From contig NC_063257.1 of assembly GCF_019578655.1 (NCBI RefSeq), positions 14,694,001 through 14,758,000 on the forward strand: 64,000 nt of DNA, read 5' to 3'. Below are positions 12,392 through 22,820 of the stretch, one piece after another; the first letter of the stretch is position 1; each line of letters starts with the position of its first letter. Both the position numbers and the translations under genes were made by a program. The notes under the pieces are model-generated. The model did not search any database. It had not been told where the DNA came from and saw only the letters and a program-made list of their open reading frames with translations. This stretch comes from Ricinus communis. Lineage: Eukaryota > Streptophyta > Magnoliopsida > Malpighiales > Euphorbiaceae.

Positions 12392-13356
12392 GGTTAAAAT
12401 GCCAATTTTCTCCCGAACTTAGAGCTAGTGGGTAATTAGTTTATATTTTAATTTTTATAATTAATTTATCCAACAACTTGACAAAAAGTGGCCAATTCAC
12501 CCCAATTAAATTAATTAGTTAATACAAAAAGTTCAATTTAATTTTTAAACTTCATACTAAATATCAAATTTTATAAAATAACTTTTTATCGAGTTAAAGT
12601 AAAATTATTTAATTCTAATATAATTTACTTTAATTATCTAATAAAAATAATTAAATAATATTTTGGATTAAGAACTTAAATTAATTATTATTACCAAACT
12701 CATATAAAATTATACTTTTATAAATTTAGAACAAAATCTTAAATATAGCAATATTTAGTCTTATTTTCTAATGGAAAAGTAATAGCTTAATAATTTTTCA
12801 GTCTCAAACTATATCTGAAATTTACCACAAAGAAACGCTAAACATTTATAAAATTATTTTATTTAATATTATCAAAATTTATTTGAAATATCTTTTTAGA
12901 TTTTCTATATTATTATATAATCATTGGATGAAGATCTAAGACTGAGTACATACTAATTAAATTATTATTTTTATTAAAACTAAATTAAATATTGCTAGAA
13001 TCTAAGATTTTATTTTATTTTTTTAAAGCATAATTATATACGAGTTTGATAATATAATTTAATTTAAAATTTTTAATTAAAAACATTATCTAATTATTTT
13101 TATTAAATAATATGAATAAATTACGTTAAAATTAAATAATTTTACTTTAACTCAATATAAAATTTATTTTTATATAATTTGACATTTAGTATGAAACTTA
13201 AGGATTAAATTAGATGTTTTATATTGAGTAAATCCTCTGATTAGATTCAATTTACTATTTATACTAAATTGTCAAATAAATTGGTCAAAAAAATTTAAAA
13301 TCTGAGTTAATTGCCCATTAATTTCAAATTTAAAGGATAAATTGGAATTTTAGCCG
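12392..13356. mobile_element. Large foldback element (about 0.96 kb), possible MULE type
   Basis: Two arms of about 400 bp each face each other. The left arm starts GGTTAAAATGCCAATTTTC. The right arm, reverse complemented, starts GGCTAAAATTCCAATTTAT. Deeper matches include GAGTTAAAGTAAAATTATTTA and TAATAAAAATAATTA in both arms. Flanks are AATTCTACT (12383-12391) and AGTTCCGCT (13357-13365), an imperfect 9-bp pair (6 of 9 identical), so a Mutator-like origin is likely but less secure than for the 3648-4180 element. No coding capacity. The minus-strand frame at 13307-13504 overlaps the end and is spurious. Confidence 0.65.
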
Positions 13357-13599
13357 AGTTCCGCTGGGAAGCTAAGCAAGTGTAGGTGAATGGGTGTGTT
13401 TCCAAGTACAAGGTTTCCGTAATATTACGGCAATAATAATGGAGGCTTTGTGTTTGAAATTCAGAAAGATGTTGGATCAAGAGAAATTGAATCCTCCATT
13501 TCAAAGATGTTCATGACGTTAAATATGCATTGGACTTGTTTTTAATCAAGACAGTATCTAGAATGTTTAATATTTTCTGAATTTTTAAAAATTTTATTA

Positions 13600-13868
13600 A
13601 ATTAAAGTGAAAAAGCATGATTGTGTAAACCAAATGGATTTGCATAATGACTAAGCTAAAACAAATAATTAACAATAGTTAATAATCTAAGGAATTGAAA
13701 ATGATAACTAATGTTGACCTAAAATCTTGAAAACTAAACTGAAATACACTAATATCATTATTAAGTGATTATTTATAGTACTTTATATCTTGAAAGGTTG
13801 AGAATCATAAATACTTGAAAATTTCTATATATACAAAATTTCCTCCTAATCAGGATCAAAATGGTTCT
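13600..13868 (+). mobile_element. Copia LTR fragment (upstream piece)
   Basis: The stretch around 13745-13865 (TATAGTACTTTA, AAAGGTT, CATAAATACTT, CCTCCTAATCA in order) matches the same ordered words at about 16430-16530. They look like two copies of one copia LTR, separated by a gypsy LTR insertion and a gag remnant. Limits are approximate. Confidence 0.4.
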
Positions 13869-13869
13869 T

Positions 13870-15458
13870 ATTGGTAAATTTTCTTACCCATGACATGGCT
13901 CTAGAGAAGGATGAGGAGCAAGAAAAGGAGGAGGAAAATGGTAAGGAGAAAAAGAAAACATTTTCTCTCAAAAGAATATGGTAAGGGCTAAAAGCACTCA
14001 CTATTGAGCTCTATTTTATATTGATTTTATCTTCAATTGAGTTTAATTTATATGTTTAAAGCTTGGTATTTAGTTCTTTTAGACATTTTAAAGATAATAC
14101 ATGTCAAGGAGGTGATTGGAATCGAAAGGCATGATAATTGGGTAAAGAAAATATACTTTTATCCAAGATTGAGTTCCACACAAGCATGACACGGGAAGCC
14201 ACTTGCCCGTGTCACATTTTGGAGTGAAATGGTCAAAGTGGCAGAAAGTTTTTATCATGACACTGGGAGCACACGCCCTTGTAGCTTGGCAAAACATGCA
14301 GATTTCAAAGAAGCTCACACGGAAAGATGGCACCACCATGTGCCTTCCTGTGTCACCCAGTCAATATTGGCCGAAGCTCCATAGGGTTTACATGGGAAGC
14401 CTATTCACCTGTGTGACCCTCCCGTGTGACCAAGAAGAGGAATTCAAGCTATGAAAAGTAAAAAACGTGACACGGCCTTGTGGTACTCGTGTGGATCATT
14501 AAAATTTACTATTCAAGGAACTTTTAGGGCTATTTGAAGGGTGTTCGATCATTATGTCATCTCTAGAGAGAAAAGCACTTAGAAAACTTATTTTCTTTTC
14601 GTTATTTAGGTTTTTATTGGTTATTATTCAAGGAAGAACATCATTTCCACCTTTGTTTTTTAAGATTGAAGATTGAAGATTGAAGATTGAAGATTTTCAT
14701 TTATTTTCTCATCCATGAATAGTTTGAGATCTTCTTTCATTATTCTTCATTTCTTTGCAATTTGTAGGAACTAATTTTCTTGTTATTTGAGTTTTGATGA
14801 ACCCTAATTTATATTGTATGGATTAATTCAAGTTTATGTAAATAAGTCTTTTCTAATGAGTTGTTTTATTCTTTTGATTGCTTAATCATCTATTTCAATT
14901 GATAAGTTGACGTACTGATTATGATTTATTTTCATAAATTGATTAGAGATAATTATTTATGAATTAATCGTATCTTAGAGATTGAGGATTGATTGGGATA
15001 TTGTAGATAAATCTGCAAGATCATTTTAGTTTAATAGTTCCTTAATCTTAATGCATGACCTAAGCGAGTGGAGTTGAGAAGAGATTCATTTCCCTCCTCT
15101 TAGGAATTAAGAGTTTAATCACTTGAGAAATATTTTTATCTAATGTTGTGGAATGTTAATTCAACTTCTAGATTTGATTTAATTGTTATTTGATTCATGA
15201 AGTATTTAACTTATTAGGGGGATTCATTATCTAAATAGGCTTTGTCTTTGATAAATATACTAATTGTTTACTTTTTGTTTTTAACATTAGTTTATTTTGA
15301 AATATTAGTATATCCAAACAACATTCTTTTTGCTAAACATTAATATATTGATTGAAAATAGTATTTACAATTAGTCCCGAGTGGAACGATACTCTTATTC
15401 ATCACTTTATTACTTGATACGATCAGTGCATTTTGCCGTGTGTAGATAGTACGCATCA
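13870..15458 (+). mobile_element. Gypsy-type LTR (forward), probably solo
   Basis: The interior has several 'cacacgg...cgtgtgac' style words (14190-14490). The 3' part carries TGGAACGATACTCTTATT followed by TTATTACTTG and a terminal GCATCA at 15453-15458. This arrangement is typical of long gypsy/Athila-like plant LTRs; the same block (GTGGAACGATAATCACTCA) recurs at 47420-47450. There is no internal coding region. The left end is not precisely defined. Confidence 0.5.
14662..14695 (+). repeat. Short tandem repeat, unit AAGATTG
   Basis: Nearly five perfect copies of the 7-bp unit AAGATTG lie inside the gypsy LTR. Confidence 0.9.
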
Positions 15459-17330
15459 GTATATCAAAGAGTCAACAAGATAGTGAGAGCTCAAGTGAGT
15501 CTGAAGAAAGCGAGATTAGGATGAAAAGCTTATTAAGCTTTCAAGAGAGGTGAAGGAGATCATAAAGAACAAAAGGAAAGACAAGATATCCTTTAAGAAG
15601 TCATCTTCAAACTTTCACTCCAACTCCAATCTAAGCAAGGATAAGAAGGACGATCTGACTTGCTATGAATATGGAAAGCAATGGCACATCAAAGCAGATT
15701 GTTTCAAAGACAAGAAAAAGAAGAATATAAAAAAGAAAAGAAGAAAGGATACAAGGCAACATGAGATGATAGCTCCTTAAGTGAAGAAGAAGAAGAAGAA
15801 GAAGATATCAATCTTTACTTCATGGCCTTGAAAGACAACTTCAATAAGGTATGATATACTTCACACTATTATGATGATGAACTCATAAAAGTCATAGCCC
15901 ACTCTAAGTGTAAACAATATCATTTTCAAATGAAGTTTTACAAAGAAAGATATTCAAAATTAGAGGAAGGTTTTAAGTAATTCGAAAAACTTATTTTAAA
16001 AAAACTTGTTTTAAGTCTCAAGACTTCTAATATTGACCTCAAAAGCTCTTTTTTTGTTAATCTCTTTCATTTTTTTTATTGCATTCATATTTTGGCATAT
16101 GATGGATAGTCACATATATCTTGTGTCTTGAAAGTAATATGTCAACATATCTTATGTCTTGAAAGTAATATGTCAATCTTAATGCTAATATCTTCCTTTT
16201 TAATCTTGATCTCTTTTGATTTGCATCATTTTCTTACTTTTTATTTCTCTCTTCAGTTTATTGCCTACCCCTCTTTTTGACTTGACAAAGGAGGATAGAA
16301 GCAAAATTAAATTGATGTTAAATTTGATGTAAACTTAATTTGCTAAAGATCGTAAATGGATCATAAGTTAAGATGGAACTTATCCTTTTCTATCTTATGT
16401 GACTTAAATAACATTGAAATTCAATATTAAACACATAACTTTTCTTATAGTACTTTAAGTTTTGGAAGGTTCCGCATCATAAATACTTTCGACCAAAACT
16501 AGCATATAAAACTACCTCTTAATCATGACCAAAGTAAAGAATTCACGACCACTATTAAGATTTTACGATCGCAAGGTGGCTAAAGGATTAAGAACTCAAA
16601 ATCACAAATAATTTGCAACCGACATCATGACCAAGAAAGGGGACGTGATTGGTTGATCGCGATCACGATCCTCATATAGCCATCACGATTTTTATTTGAG
16701 TTAGCAAACTGTAAACGGTTAATTTGTGTGCCAATGAGCCAGAGCCAAGTTTTACTAGCTGTTAGATTTAATTAAAAATTATGATCGCAAAAAGCTTATC
16801 TCAACCACGACTCAGCAATCTCTACTAGAGTCAGGTGTCACGTGAGTTTTGTTTTATCTCTAAACTTTGCCCACGTGCGGCCTAGCTCATTACTCTAGCA
16901 CTCTCGGCAAAAAATTTTGTATTTAAAGCTCCACGGTGTGACACAAGGGTTCTCTATCGCTAATTAGCTCTCACAGTGCATTTAATGTTGGTTTATAATT
17001 GTTAGAGAAGATCTGTCCTAACCGCCTTTTGTAATGGTCATATAAAGGGGAAACACTATAATACCCCCTACACTGATCATATATGATATATGAACAACCA
17101 CATTTAAGGCTAATTTTTTGCATATTGATTGCTCAACTTTCTAATTCAATTTTTTTTTTATACTTTTTGAGTTGTTCTAGAGCATTGATTACTTTTTGAG
17201 ATTTCAATGTGAGCCTAAATACTTGAGAATATATAATTTAGTATGAGCCTAAAAACGCTAAATCTAGAAATGGGCTCGAAAAATCTCGTTAAAAGTGAAA
17301 TTGAGGAAATCTTAAATGGATTTTATTCTT
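15459..17330 (+). mobile_element. Ty1/copia relic: gag zinc-knuckle remnant, 3' region and LTR
   Basis: A gag C-terminal remnant (15550-15780) is followed by a stretch with a purine tract near 16285 and then an LTR (about 16320-17330). The LTR shares ordered words with 13600-13868 and, more loosely, with the copia LTR at 32119 (recurrent 'cgatcacgat/cgcgatt' words). No pol remains between gag and LTR, so most of the interior is deleted. Confidence 0.5.
15550..15780 (+). pseudogene. Copia gag remnant with mutated zinc knuckle
   Basis: A 76-codon frame is very lysine rich. It contains CYEYGKQWHIKADC, which matches the retroviral CCHC knuckle pattern C-x2-C-x4-H-x4-C except that the second cysteine is Tyr and the glycine before His is Trp. 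The His and the final Cys are kept. In copia elements this knuckle binds template RNA within the Gag particle. Loss of the second Cys and the short length mark it as dead. Confidence 0.6.
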
Positions 17331-18068
17331 TTATAATAAAATATATAATTCAGTACCAGCTAATTAATTTATTCAAACTAGTTGTTTATCTGTGAATTGC
17401 ACGGTTATTATTATTTTGAATATAATAAAATAAGTTTATAGAAAAAATATAATACAATTTTAATATTTTATAGTTCTTTTCATTTTTAAAAAATAATTTA
17501 AAATATTTTCTTAATAAAATTTTTAATGTTCAAAAAATTTTATTAGTTCAATAAATATAAAAATTAGTTAATATAATATTAAAATTATAATTAAAATGTT
17601 ATTTTCTAGGTTTAGGATCATTTTTAATTACAAAAATAACTTATTAGTTATATTAATTATACAATAAATATTGAAATTATACAACAATATAATACTTACG
17701 TATCAAGCAACAAAAGTTTTTGTCAAAATAAATATATATGTCAGAAAATCTTTATATCCTTACTTATTAATTAGATATAATTAATATTAAACATAAAATC
17801 AATATAATATTTGTAAGAATCATGAATCATTATATAATTAGAAAATTAATTTATTAGTTAATATAACTTAAAATATCATTAAAATATTACTTTTAAGACT
17901 AGAATTACAATTAATTAGATACTAATTTATTAACTAGTAATAATAAATATAAAAATTACATATCAATATAATATTTGTATGTCAAAGATAAATACTTATA
18001 TTCAAGAAAGTTTTTTTATCAATAGTTAAATAATAAATACGTATGTTAAACTTTTTTTATGTTTTATG
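17331..18068. other. AT-rich intergenic DNA, nothing recognised
   Basis: The stretch is about 80% A+T and non-coding, with many short TAAT/ATTA words. No terminal repeats are visible. Confidence 0.6.
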
Positions 18069-18069
18069 A

Positions 18070-18145
<76 letters not shown>
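18069..18145. repeat. (TA)n / (CATA)n microsatellite
   Basis: CATA repeats pass into a long TA run and then TTTA repeats. It directly borders the pararetrovirus-like segment on its left. Confidence 0.95.
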
Positions 18146-18149
<4 letters not shown>

Positions 18150-19263
18150 TTATTTATATTTATCTCAAAATTGTAAATTGAGTGGGCTTTAATAAGATTG
18201 AGATTTCTTTTTTTGGGTTTTTCTATAAAAGGAAAAACAATCTTTGAATCTTTAGCTTTAAAAATAATACCAGCAGTAGTTACTTTGAAAGGAGTAATTA
18301 AATTGATGAAAGGAGTACCCAAGATAACTGTTTGCTGTAAATCCTTTGTAAGAATAAAAATATTTTTTAAAGCAATAGTATTATTTAGAATTGCAGCTTC
18401 AGTTTTACCCGCAATCCTAATCTTTGAACTATTGGCTGAAGTAAACCTTTCTTTAGTTTCTTGATGATACCTTTTAGGAACCAGCTCATAATTGATACAA
18501 TTAAGTTCTGCTCTTGTATCAAATAAAGCGATGGTTTCTATTTGGAAATCAACAGGGAAAATGAGTTTTATTTGAATCAAATATTTTCTTGAAGTAATCT
18601 CTTTTAAAACATTAATGAAGTTTTCTGGAACATTTTCAGAAACCTCAAGATTTTGAAAATCATTTTCTTCTTCAGAATCAGAATCACTATTCTGTTTGAG
18701 AATCAGGCTTTGGAGCAAAACAGAATCATTTTGTTATTTTTCTTTCAAATCTTTGAGCTCTGTTTTGATGGCTTTGATTTCTTTCTGAAGTTCTTGGACG
18801 ATAGGAAGAGTGTTTTTTTTAGCTTTTTCCCTTTATCCAAAATCATAGTAAGATCATAAGTGTTCTTACTAGAAGAGGGGACAAGGGTTTCAGTTTTTAC
18901 GATTTCTTTCAAAACTTGTTTTTGGATTTGGGGGTCATTAATATGCTTGACGGCTTCAAGAAGAGCTTCTTGTTCCCTAGTGAGCATATTAATATTCTTT
19001 GAAATATCTTCAGAATCTGATTCAGAATATTCGGATGAGGTTTTGATTTCATCAATTTGAAACTCTTCCTCACTATTCGAAAATTCTGATTCAGATGAAT
19101 CAACAAGAAGAGCTGAGATTTTGCTCAAAATTTTATCTTCTATTTGGAGCTCATGGAGTTTTTTAGAAAACTTGCAATACTTTGATGTATGGCCCTTCTT
19201 GTCACACACAAAGACCATAAAGACCCCGCATATTCCACATGCACCATACAAAGAATCCTTCAC
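18146..19263 (-). pseudogene. Endogenous plant-pararetrovirus-like (caulimovirid) relic: zinc-knuckle and protease region
   Basis: Two consecutive minus-strand frames (19263-18745 and 18718-18146) lie in different phases. The first carries CDKKGHTSKYC, a CCHC knuckle that has lost its first Cys, followed by an acidic Ser/Glu-rich tract. The second contains LFDTRAELNCI and, 60-70 residues later, VILGTPFINL. These are the active-site and distal motifs of a retroviral-type aspartic protease, with the essential Asp-Thr-Gly changed to Asp-Thr-Arg. The order knuckle, acidic linker, protease and the wording of the motifs resemble petuvirus-like endogenous caulimovirids more than gypsy elements. The phase break, lost Cys and DTG-to-DTR change show it is inactive. 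No polymerase follows it on the left. A divergent gypsy element is the alternative. Confidence 0.5.
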
Positions 19264-19289
19264 CCCACAGATTGGGGAATGGATTTATA

Positions 19290-20027
19290 CTCATCAAGAT
19301 CTTTTCCAACTTCCCTCCAAAGAACCTACCCATCAAGCCTAAACACTTCTTTCAACTATTGGGATTACCAACAAGCTTGGTTTAATACCTTTCTTCTTCA
19401 AAACGAAGGACAAAGCCATTCCTGGCTTTTTTACTTCGATACAAGCTCAATCCAAACTTCAAAGATCCCCTATTGGTTTAAACAATGGTAGAATTTTTAT
19501 GGCAATGTTCCTGAGACCATAATTCCAGAAGTTCTACCTCTATTTAACATTTTCAAAGCCCACTATAAACCAAACAAAATAGAAAGACGTTTTCCCCCGT
19601 TACTTCTATTTTGTTCAAACTTTTTCTCCCCTGGGTATGTGTATGGTATTTCCATTTCAATCAATCAGCAGATGGAGAAATCATCCTTGCCCGAAGGTTC
19701 AAAGTCAAATGGTGGGACAAATTTAACCACCAAGAAAAATTATCACTAAAGTTGGTACAAAATTTCCTTTCAAAAAATAGCTTCTTGCCACCTCCGAAAG
19801 AACAGACCACTTTCTTGGCACAGAAGTCCTTCATTATTCCAAAGCTAGCGGCGGCTCAGACAGAAGAAGATTTCTTACAGTTGATTAAACAATTGTTGGA
19901 AATCGCCTCTTCCAAAGGAAAATCAAAAGCTTCATCTTCCTCTTCTAGCACCAGCTCAGCAGCAATAGACCTAGATGGTGACTCGAACGAAGATAACTGT
20001 TTTAAAATTTTCAAGCCCATCAAATGA
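19290..20027 (+). pseudogene. Opposite-strand coding remnant, possibly the pararetrovirus N-proximal region
   Basis: Coding-like DNA runs in two phases (to about 19491, then 19611-20027). Recognisable pieces are a Trp/Phe-rich part (QNEGQSHSWLFYF, then IPYWFKQW), later RFKVKWWDKFN, a Ser/Lys-rich tail and an acidic end. I associate this Trp-rich pattern with polyproteins of caulimovirid-like plant sequences, upstream of the zinc knuckle. If so, it lies head-to-head with the minus-strand relic beside it, a rearranged integrant. The alternative is that it is the N-terminal part of the PMD-like ORF that follows on the same strand: a single phase shift near 20010 would connect them. The evidence does not decide between these. 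Confidence 0.35.
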
Positions 20028-20924
20028 CACAATCAGAATTGCTGGCATTATTGATTAGTTGGAGAATGAAGTAGATCTAGTTCCAATGATGATGGCTGAA
20101 ACCATAATTGGGTTGGACATGTATAAAACCCATCAACAGTTTGGTGGCAGCCTTATTCTCTTACAAGTAAGCAGCCAAATATCTTTTTCTTTTGTTATTT
20201 TGTCTTGACTTTTGCCTAAGCCACTCTTTCGGGTTTTCGACTTAGCAGACTTATGTCTTAACTTTTTGCCTAAGCCACCCTTTCAGGTTTTTGACTTAGT
20301 GAACTTTAATTTTGCCTAAGCCGTCCTTTTAGATTTTCAACTTAGCTTTTCTTTTTTTATTATTTTCCTTTATTTTTTGTCTTTTCTTTCTTTTTTCAAA
20401 TTTGGTTGCACGAGAAGCTTTAGATATTAACCATCCCATGGAACATCGACAAATATGAGCCAAAGCATGTGCAGGTTCGATCCATTACTACCCCGTAGGA
20501 CCATGATAGCTGGATTTCCTTAATGAAGGGCATTCCAGACACACTTATCTGCTGGACTTGCACCTAGTAGAGAATCAAACATGTCACGCTCATGGTGTAC
20601 GGTGAATGTGTACCTTTAATTGGATTATGGGCATGCACTTTCTATACACCTATAAGACTTTACCGTTAGTACTAGCAGAAATAATAAATTTTAGAATTCC
20701 CTCCTGAGTTTGAGGGCTTTCCATTGAGACAAGACTTTCTGGATAAGATGGAAAGACTCTAGCCCTGGCAAGATATAAAGCGTAACTTTGATCCTGAAGG
20801 CTATCTGACCACGGATGACAACTTCAAAGCTTCGGTCACTTCTCATGGATTTGCAAGGTTGAAGCGGACTCGAGAGCCAGCTGTTGAATCTAGGAATGCA
20901 GATGTAAAGAGAAGGAGAATATAA
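20020..20924 (+). pseudogene. Spliced plant-mobile-domain-like ORF, antisense to the Tat element
   Basis: Exon-like coding runs to 20166 (AETIIGLDMYK, then FGGSLILLQ), directly followed by the donor GTAAGC. A T-rich 233-bp segment (20167-20399) ends in TTTTTTCAA where an acceptor CAG would be expected. Coding resumes in the matching phase with IWLHEKL and continues through GECVPLIGLWACTFYTP, PEFEGFPLRQDFLDKM and SHGFARLKRTREPAVESR to a TAA at 20922-20924. The LLQ-x-W-x2-E pattern is that of plant mobile domain (PMD) proteins. It sits opposite to and just beyond the Tat pol stop (21228), where antisense extra ORFs are known in Tat-lineage elements. Several internal stops and the acceptor change make it a pseudogene. 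The PMD label rests on pattern memory only. Confidence 0.4.
20211..20345 (+). repeat. Three tandem copies of a 47-53 bp 'TTTGCCTAAGCC' unit
   Basis: TTTGCCTAAGCC starts at about 20211, 20264 and 20311; each is followed by a T/C-rich piece, GGTTTTCGACTTAG or a variant of it. The array lies inside the inferred intron of the PMD-like ORF. A related word set (GCTTGACCAGTC, TTTTTAGGCTTTCTGATC) recurs at 21165-21195. Confidence 0.75.
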
Positions 20925-21227
20925 AATATGCTTTTTTTTTATATCTCAATTTTTTTGCGTAGGACTTTAGCTTAGTTTTTTCTTTCAGTTAGTGCATAGC
21001 GTAATAAACAAACATATATATATGTTTGATAAAAATTCTAAGTAATTTATTCATTTAGTAAAGGCCTAGAAGAGTACATTTTAATTTTTCATAATACAAC
21101 TCCTGTCATTAGCCAGTCATTTCAGATTTTCTAGCTGATTATTTTCTTTCTTATTGGCTTGATTTTTGCTTGACCAGTCTTTTTAGGCTTTCTGATCAAT
21201 AGGCTATTTTTTCTATTATTATTATTT
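20925..21227. other. Spacer between the PMD-like ORF and the Tat pol stop
   Basis: This is T-rich non-coding DNA between two convergent reading frames. There is no recognisable gene; a degenerate piece of the 'gcttgacc...aggctttctgatc' repeat lies near 21170. Confidence 0.5.
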
Positions 21228-21453
21228 TTACATATAGTATTTCTTAAGATGATCCAGGTTAATTGGCTTAGAAAACTTGTTCCCTTCTAAGTCCAATATC
21301 TTAGTGGTACTCTTAGGTATAATTTTCTTCACCAAATATGTCCTTTCCAATTAGATGAACTTCCCTCTTAGGTTGAATATAGTAGGTCTCGTATGTTTCA
21401 AAACTAAGTCACCGAATCTAATTTACTCTGGCTTTACCTTCTTATTGAATGCC
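21228..21453 (-). pseudogene. Tat-type gypsy pol, C-terminal end (outer element)
   Basis: Read on the minus strand: AFNKKVKPE, a stop, GDLVLKHTRPTIFN, RGKF, then NLDHLKKYYM and a terminator at 21228-21230. This is the chromodomain-less C-terminal tail after the integrase core of Tat-lineage Ty3/gypsy Pol, which helps integration of the cDNA. It is the continuation of the integrase at 26946-27813, from which it is separated by the inserted Athila-type element. In the copy at the right edge of the window the two parts are contiguous (KRIAR followed by AFN). Confidence 0.7.
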
Positions 21454-22820
21454 GAGTGGTCCGTGAAGACAATGGTTTTGGAGAGAACGAGGTATGATCT
21501 AAACTTGTCGAAGGCGTAAACAACCGCCAATAACTCCTTCTCTGTGGTGGTGTAGTGTTCCTGGGCTCCTGTCAAGGTCTTGCTGGCGTAGTAAATGGGT
21601 TGAAACTTCTTTTCAATCCTCTGTCTAAGCACAGCTCCAACTGCATAATCACTAGCATCACACATCAGTTCAAAAGGCAGCCCCCAATCAGGAGAAACCA
21701 TGATTGGGGCTGTAGTTAGAAGTTTCTTCAGTAACTCAAAAGCTGCCATGCATGCATCATCAAAAATAAAAGGTACATCCTTAACTAACAATTGAGTGAG
21801 GGGCCTAGCAATCTTAGAAAAATCTCTAATAAATCTCCTATAAAACCCTGCATGGCCTAGAAAACTCCTAACAGCCTTAACAGAACTAGGAGGAGGTAGC
21901 TTAGATATTACTTCTACCTTAGCTCTATCCACCTCCATCCCAGCCTGAGAGATCTTATGCCCTAAAACAATCCCCTCTCTTACCATGAAATGACATTTTT
22001 CCCAGTTTAGTACCAAGTTAGCCTCAATACATCTAGCTAACATGCGCTCAAGGTTTGCCAAACAAAGAGAGAAAGAATTACCAAAAATAGAGAAGTCATC
22101 CATAAATACCTCCATAGACTCCTCAATCATGTCCTCAAAAATAGCCATCATGCACCGCTGAAATGTAGCCGGTGCATTGCACAGTCCGAATGGCATCCGT
22201 CTATAAGCAAACGTCCCATAAGGGCGGTGTGAAGGTAGTCTTCTCTTGGTCCTCGGTGCAATAGGAATCTGAAAGTAACTTGAAAAGCCATCAAGAAAAC
22301 AATAAAACATGTGGCCTGCTAAACGTTCAATCATCTGATCAATGAAAGGAAGAGGAAAGTGGTCCTTCCGAGTTGCATCATTAAGCCTACGGTAATCAAT
22401 GCAAACTCGAAAGCCTGTTACCGTCCGAGTCGGGATCAGCTCATCCTTCTCATTCCTTACCACTGTGATGCCTCCTTTCTTGGGTACAACTCGGACTAAC
22501 CCACGAATCGCCGGAAATGGGATATATCAAACCTGCATCAAGAAGTTTAATTACCTCCTTCTTTACCACTTCTTTCATGTTCGGATTGAGTCGTCTTTGA
22601 GGGTGAACGGCCGGCTGGCCCCCAATGAAATCTTATGAGAGCAGAAACTTGGATTTATGCCCGGGATATCGGCTATATTGAAAGCAAAGGCCTTCTTGTA
22701 CTTCCTTAGAACTTCCAACAGCATGGCTTGTTCTTCGGGGAGTTAGATCGGCCGCTATGATTACCGGTAAGCGCTTCTCTTCATCCAGGAAGGCATAAAC
22801 CAAGTGGCTCGGTAACTCCT
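21423..22820 (-). pseudogene. Athila reverse transcriptase / RNase H, fused in frame to Tat codons
   Basis: The 346-codon open part (22463-21423) holds the RT fingers and palm in order: RVCIDYRRLNDATRKDHFPL, DGFSSYFQI, the catalytic FMDD box (EVFMDDFSIFG), LGHKIS and FLGHAGFYRRFI. RNase H motifs follow: CDASDYAVGAVL, YASKTL, TTEKELLAVVYA and FTDH. The last seven codons, NKKVKPE, belong to the Tat integrase tail. Upstream (22820-22464) the RT N-terminus and the linker from protease (PVIIAADL, FNIADIPGI, VPKKGG) continue in shifted phases. At 22214-22250 a missing base and an extra base compensate, altering about nine residues where the family has a PEDQEKTTFT-like sequence. RT would copy the element's RNA; this copy has no integrase and cannot be autonomous. 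Confidence 0.85.

Noticed and set aside
14088..14454. Overlapping 83-codon ORFs on both strands
   Set aside because: Both lie inside the gypsy LTR with its repeated 'cacacgg/cgtgtgac' words.
20460..20480. GGTTCGATCC word resembling a tRNA T-arm
   Set aside because: No acceptor stem or anticodon arm can be formed around it; it lies in the PMD-like coding remnant.
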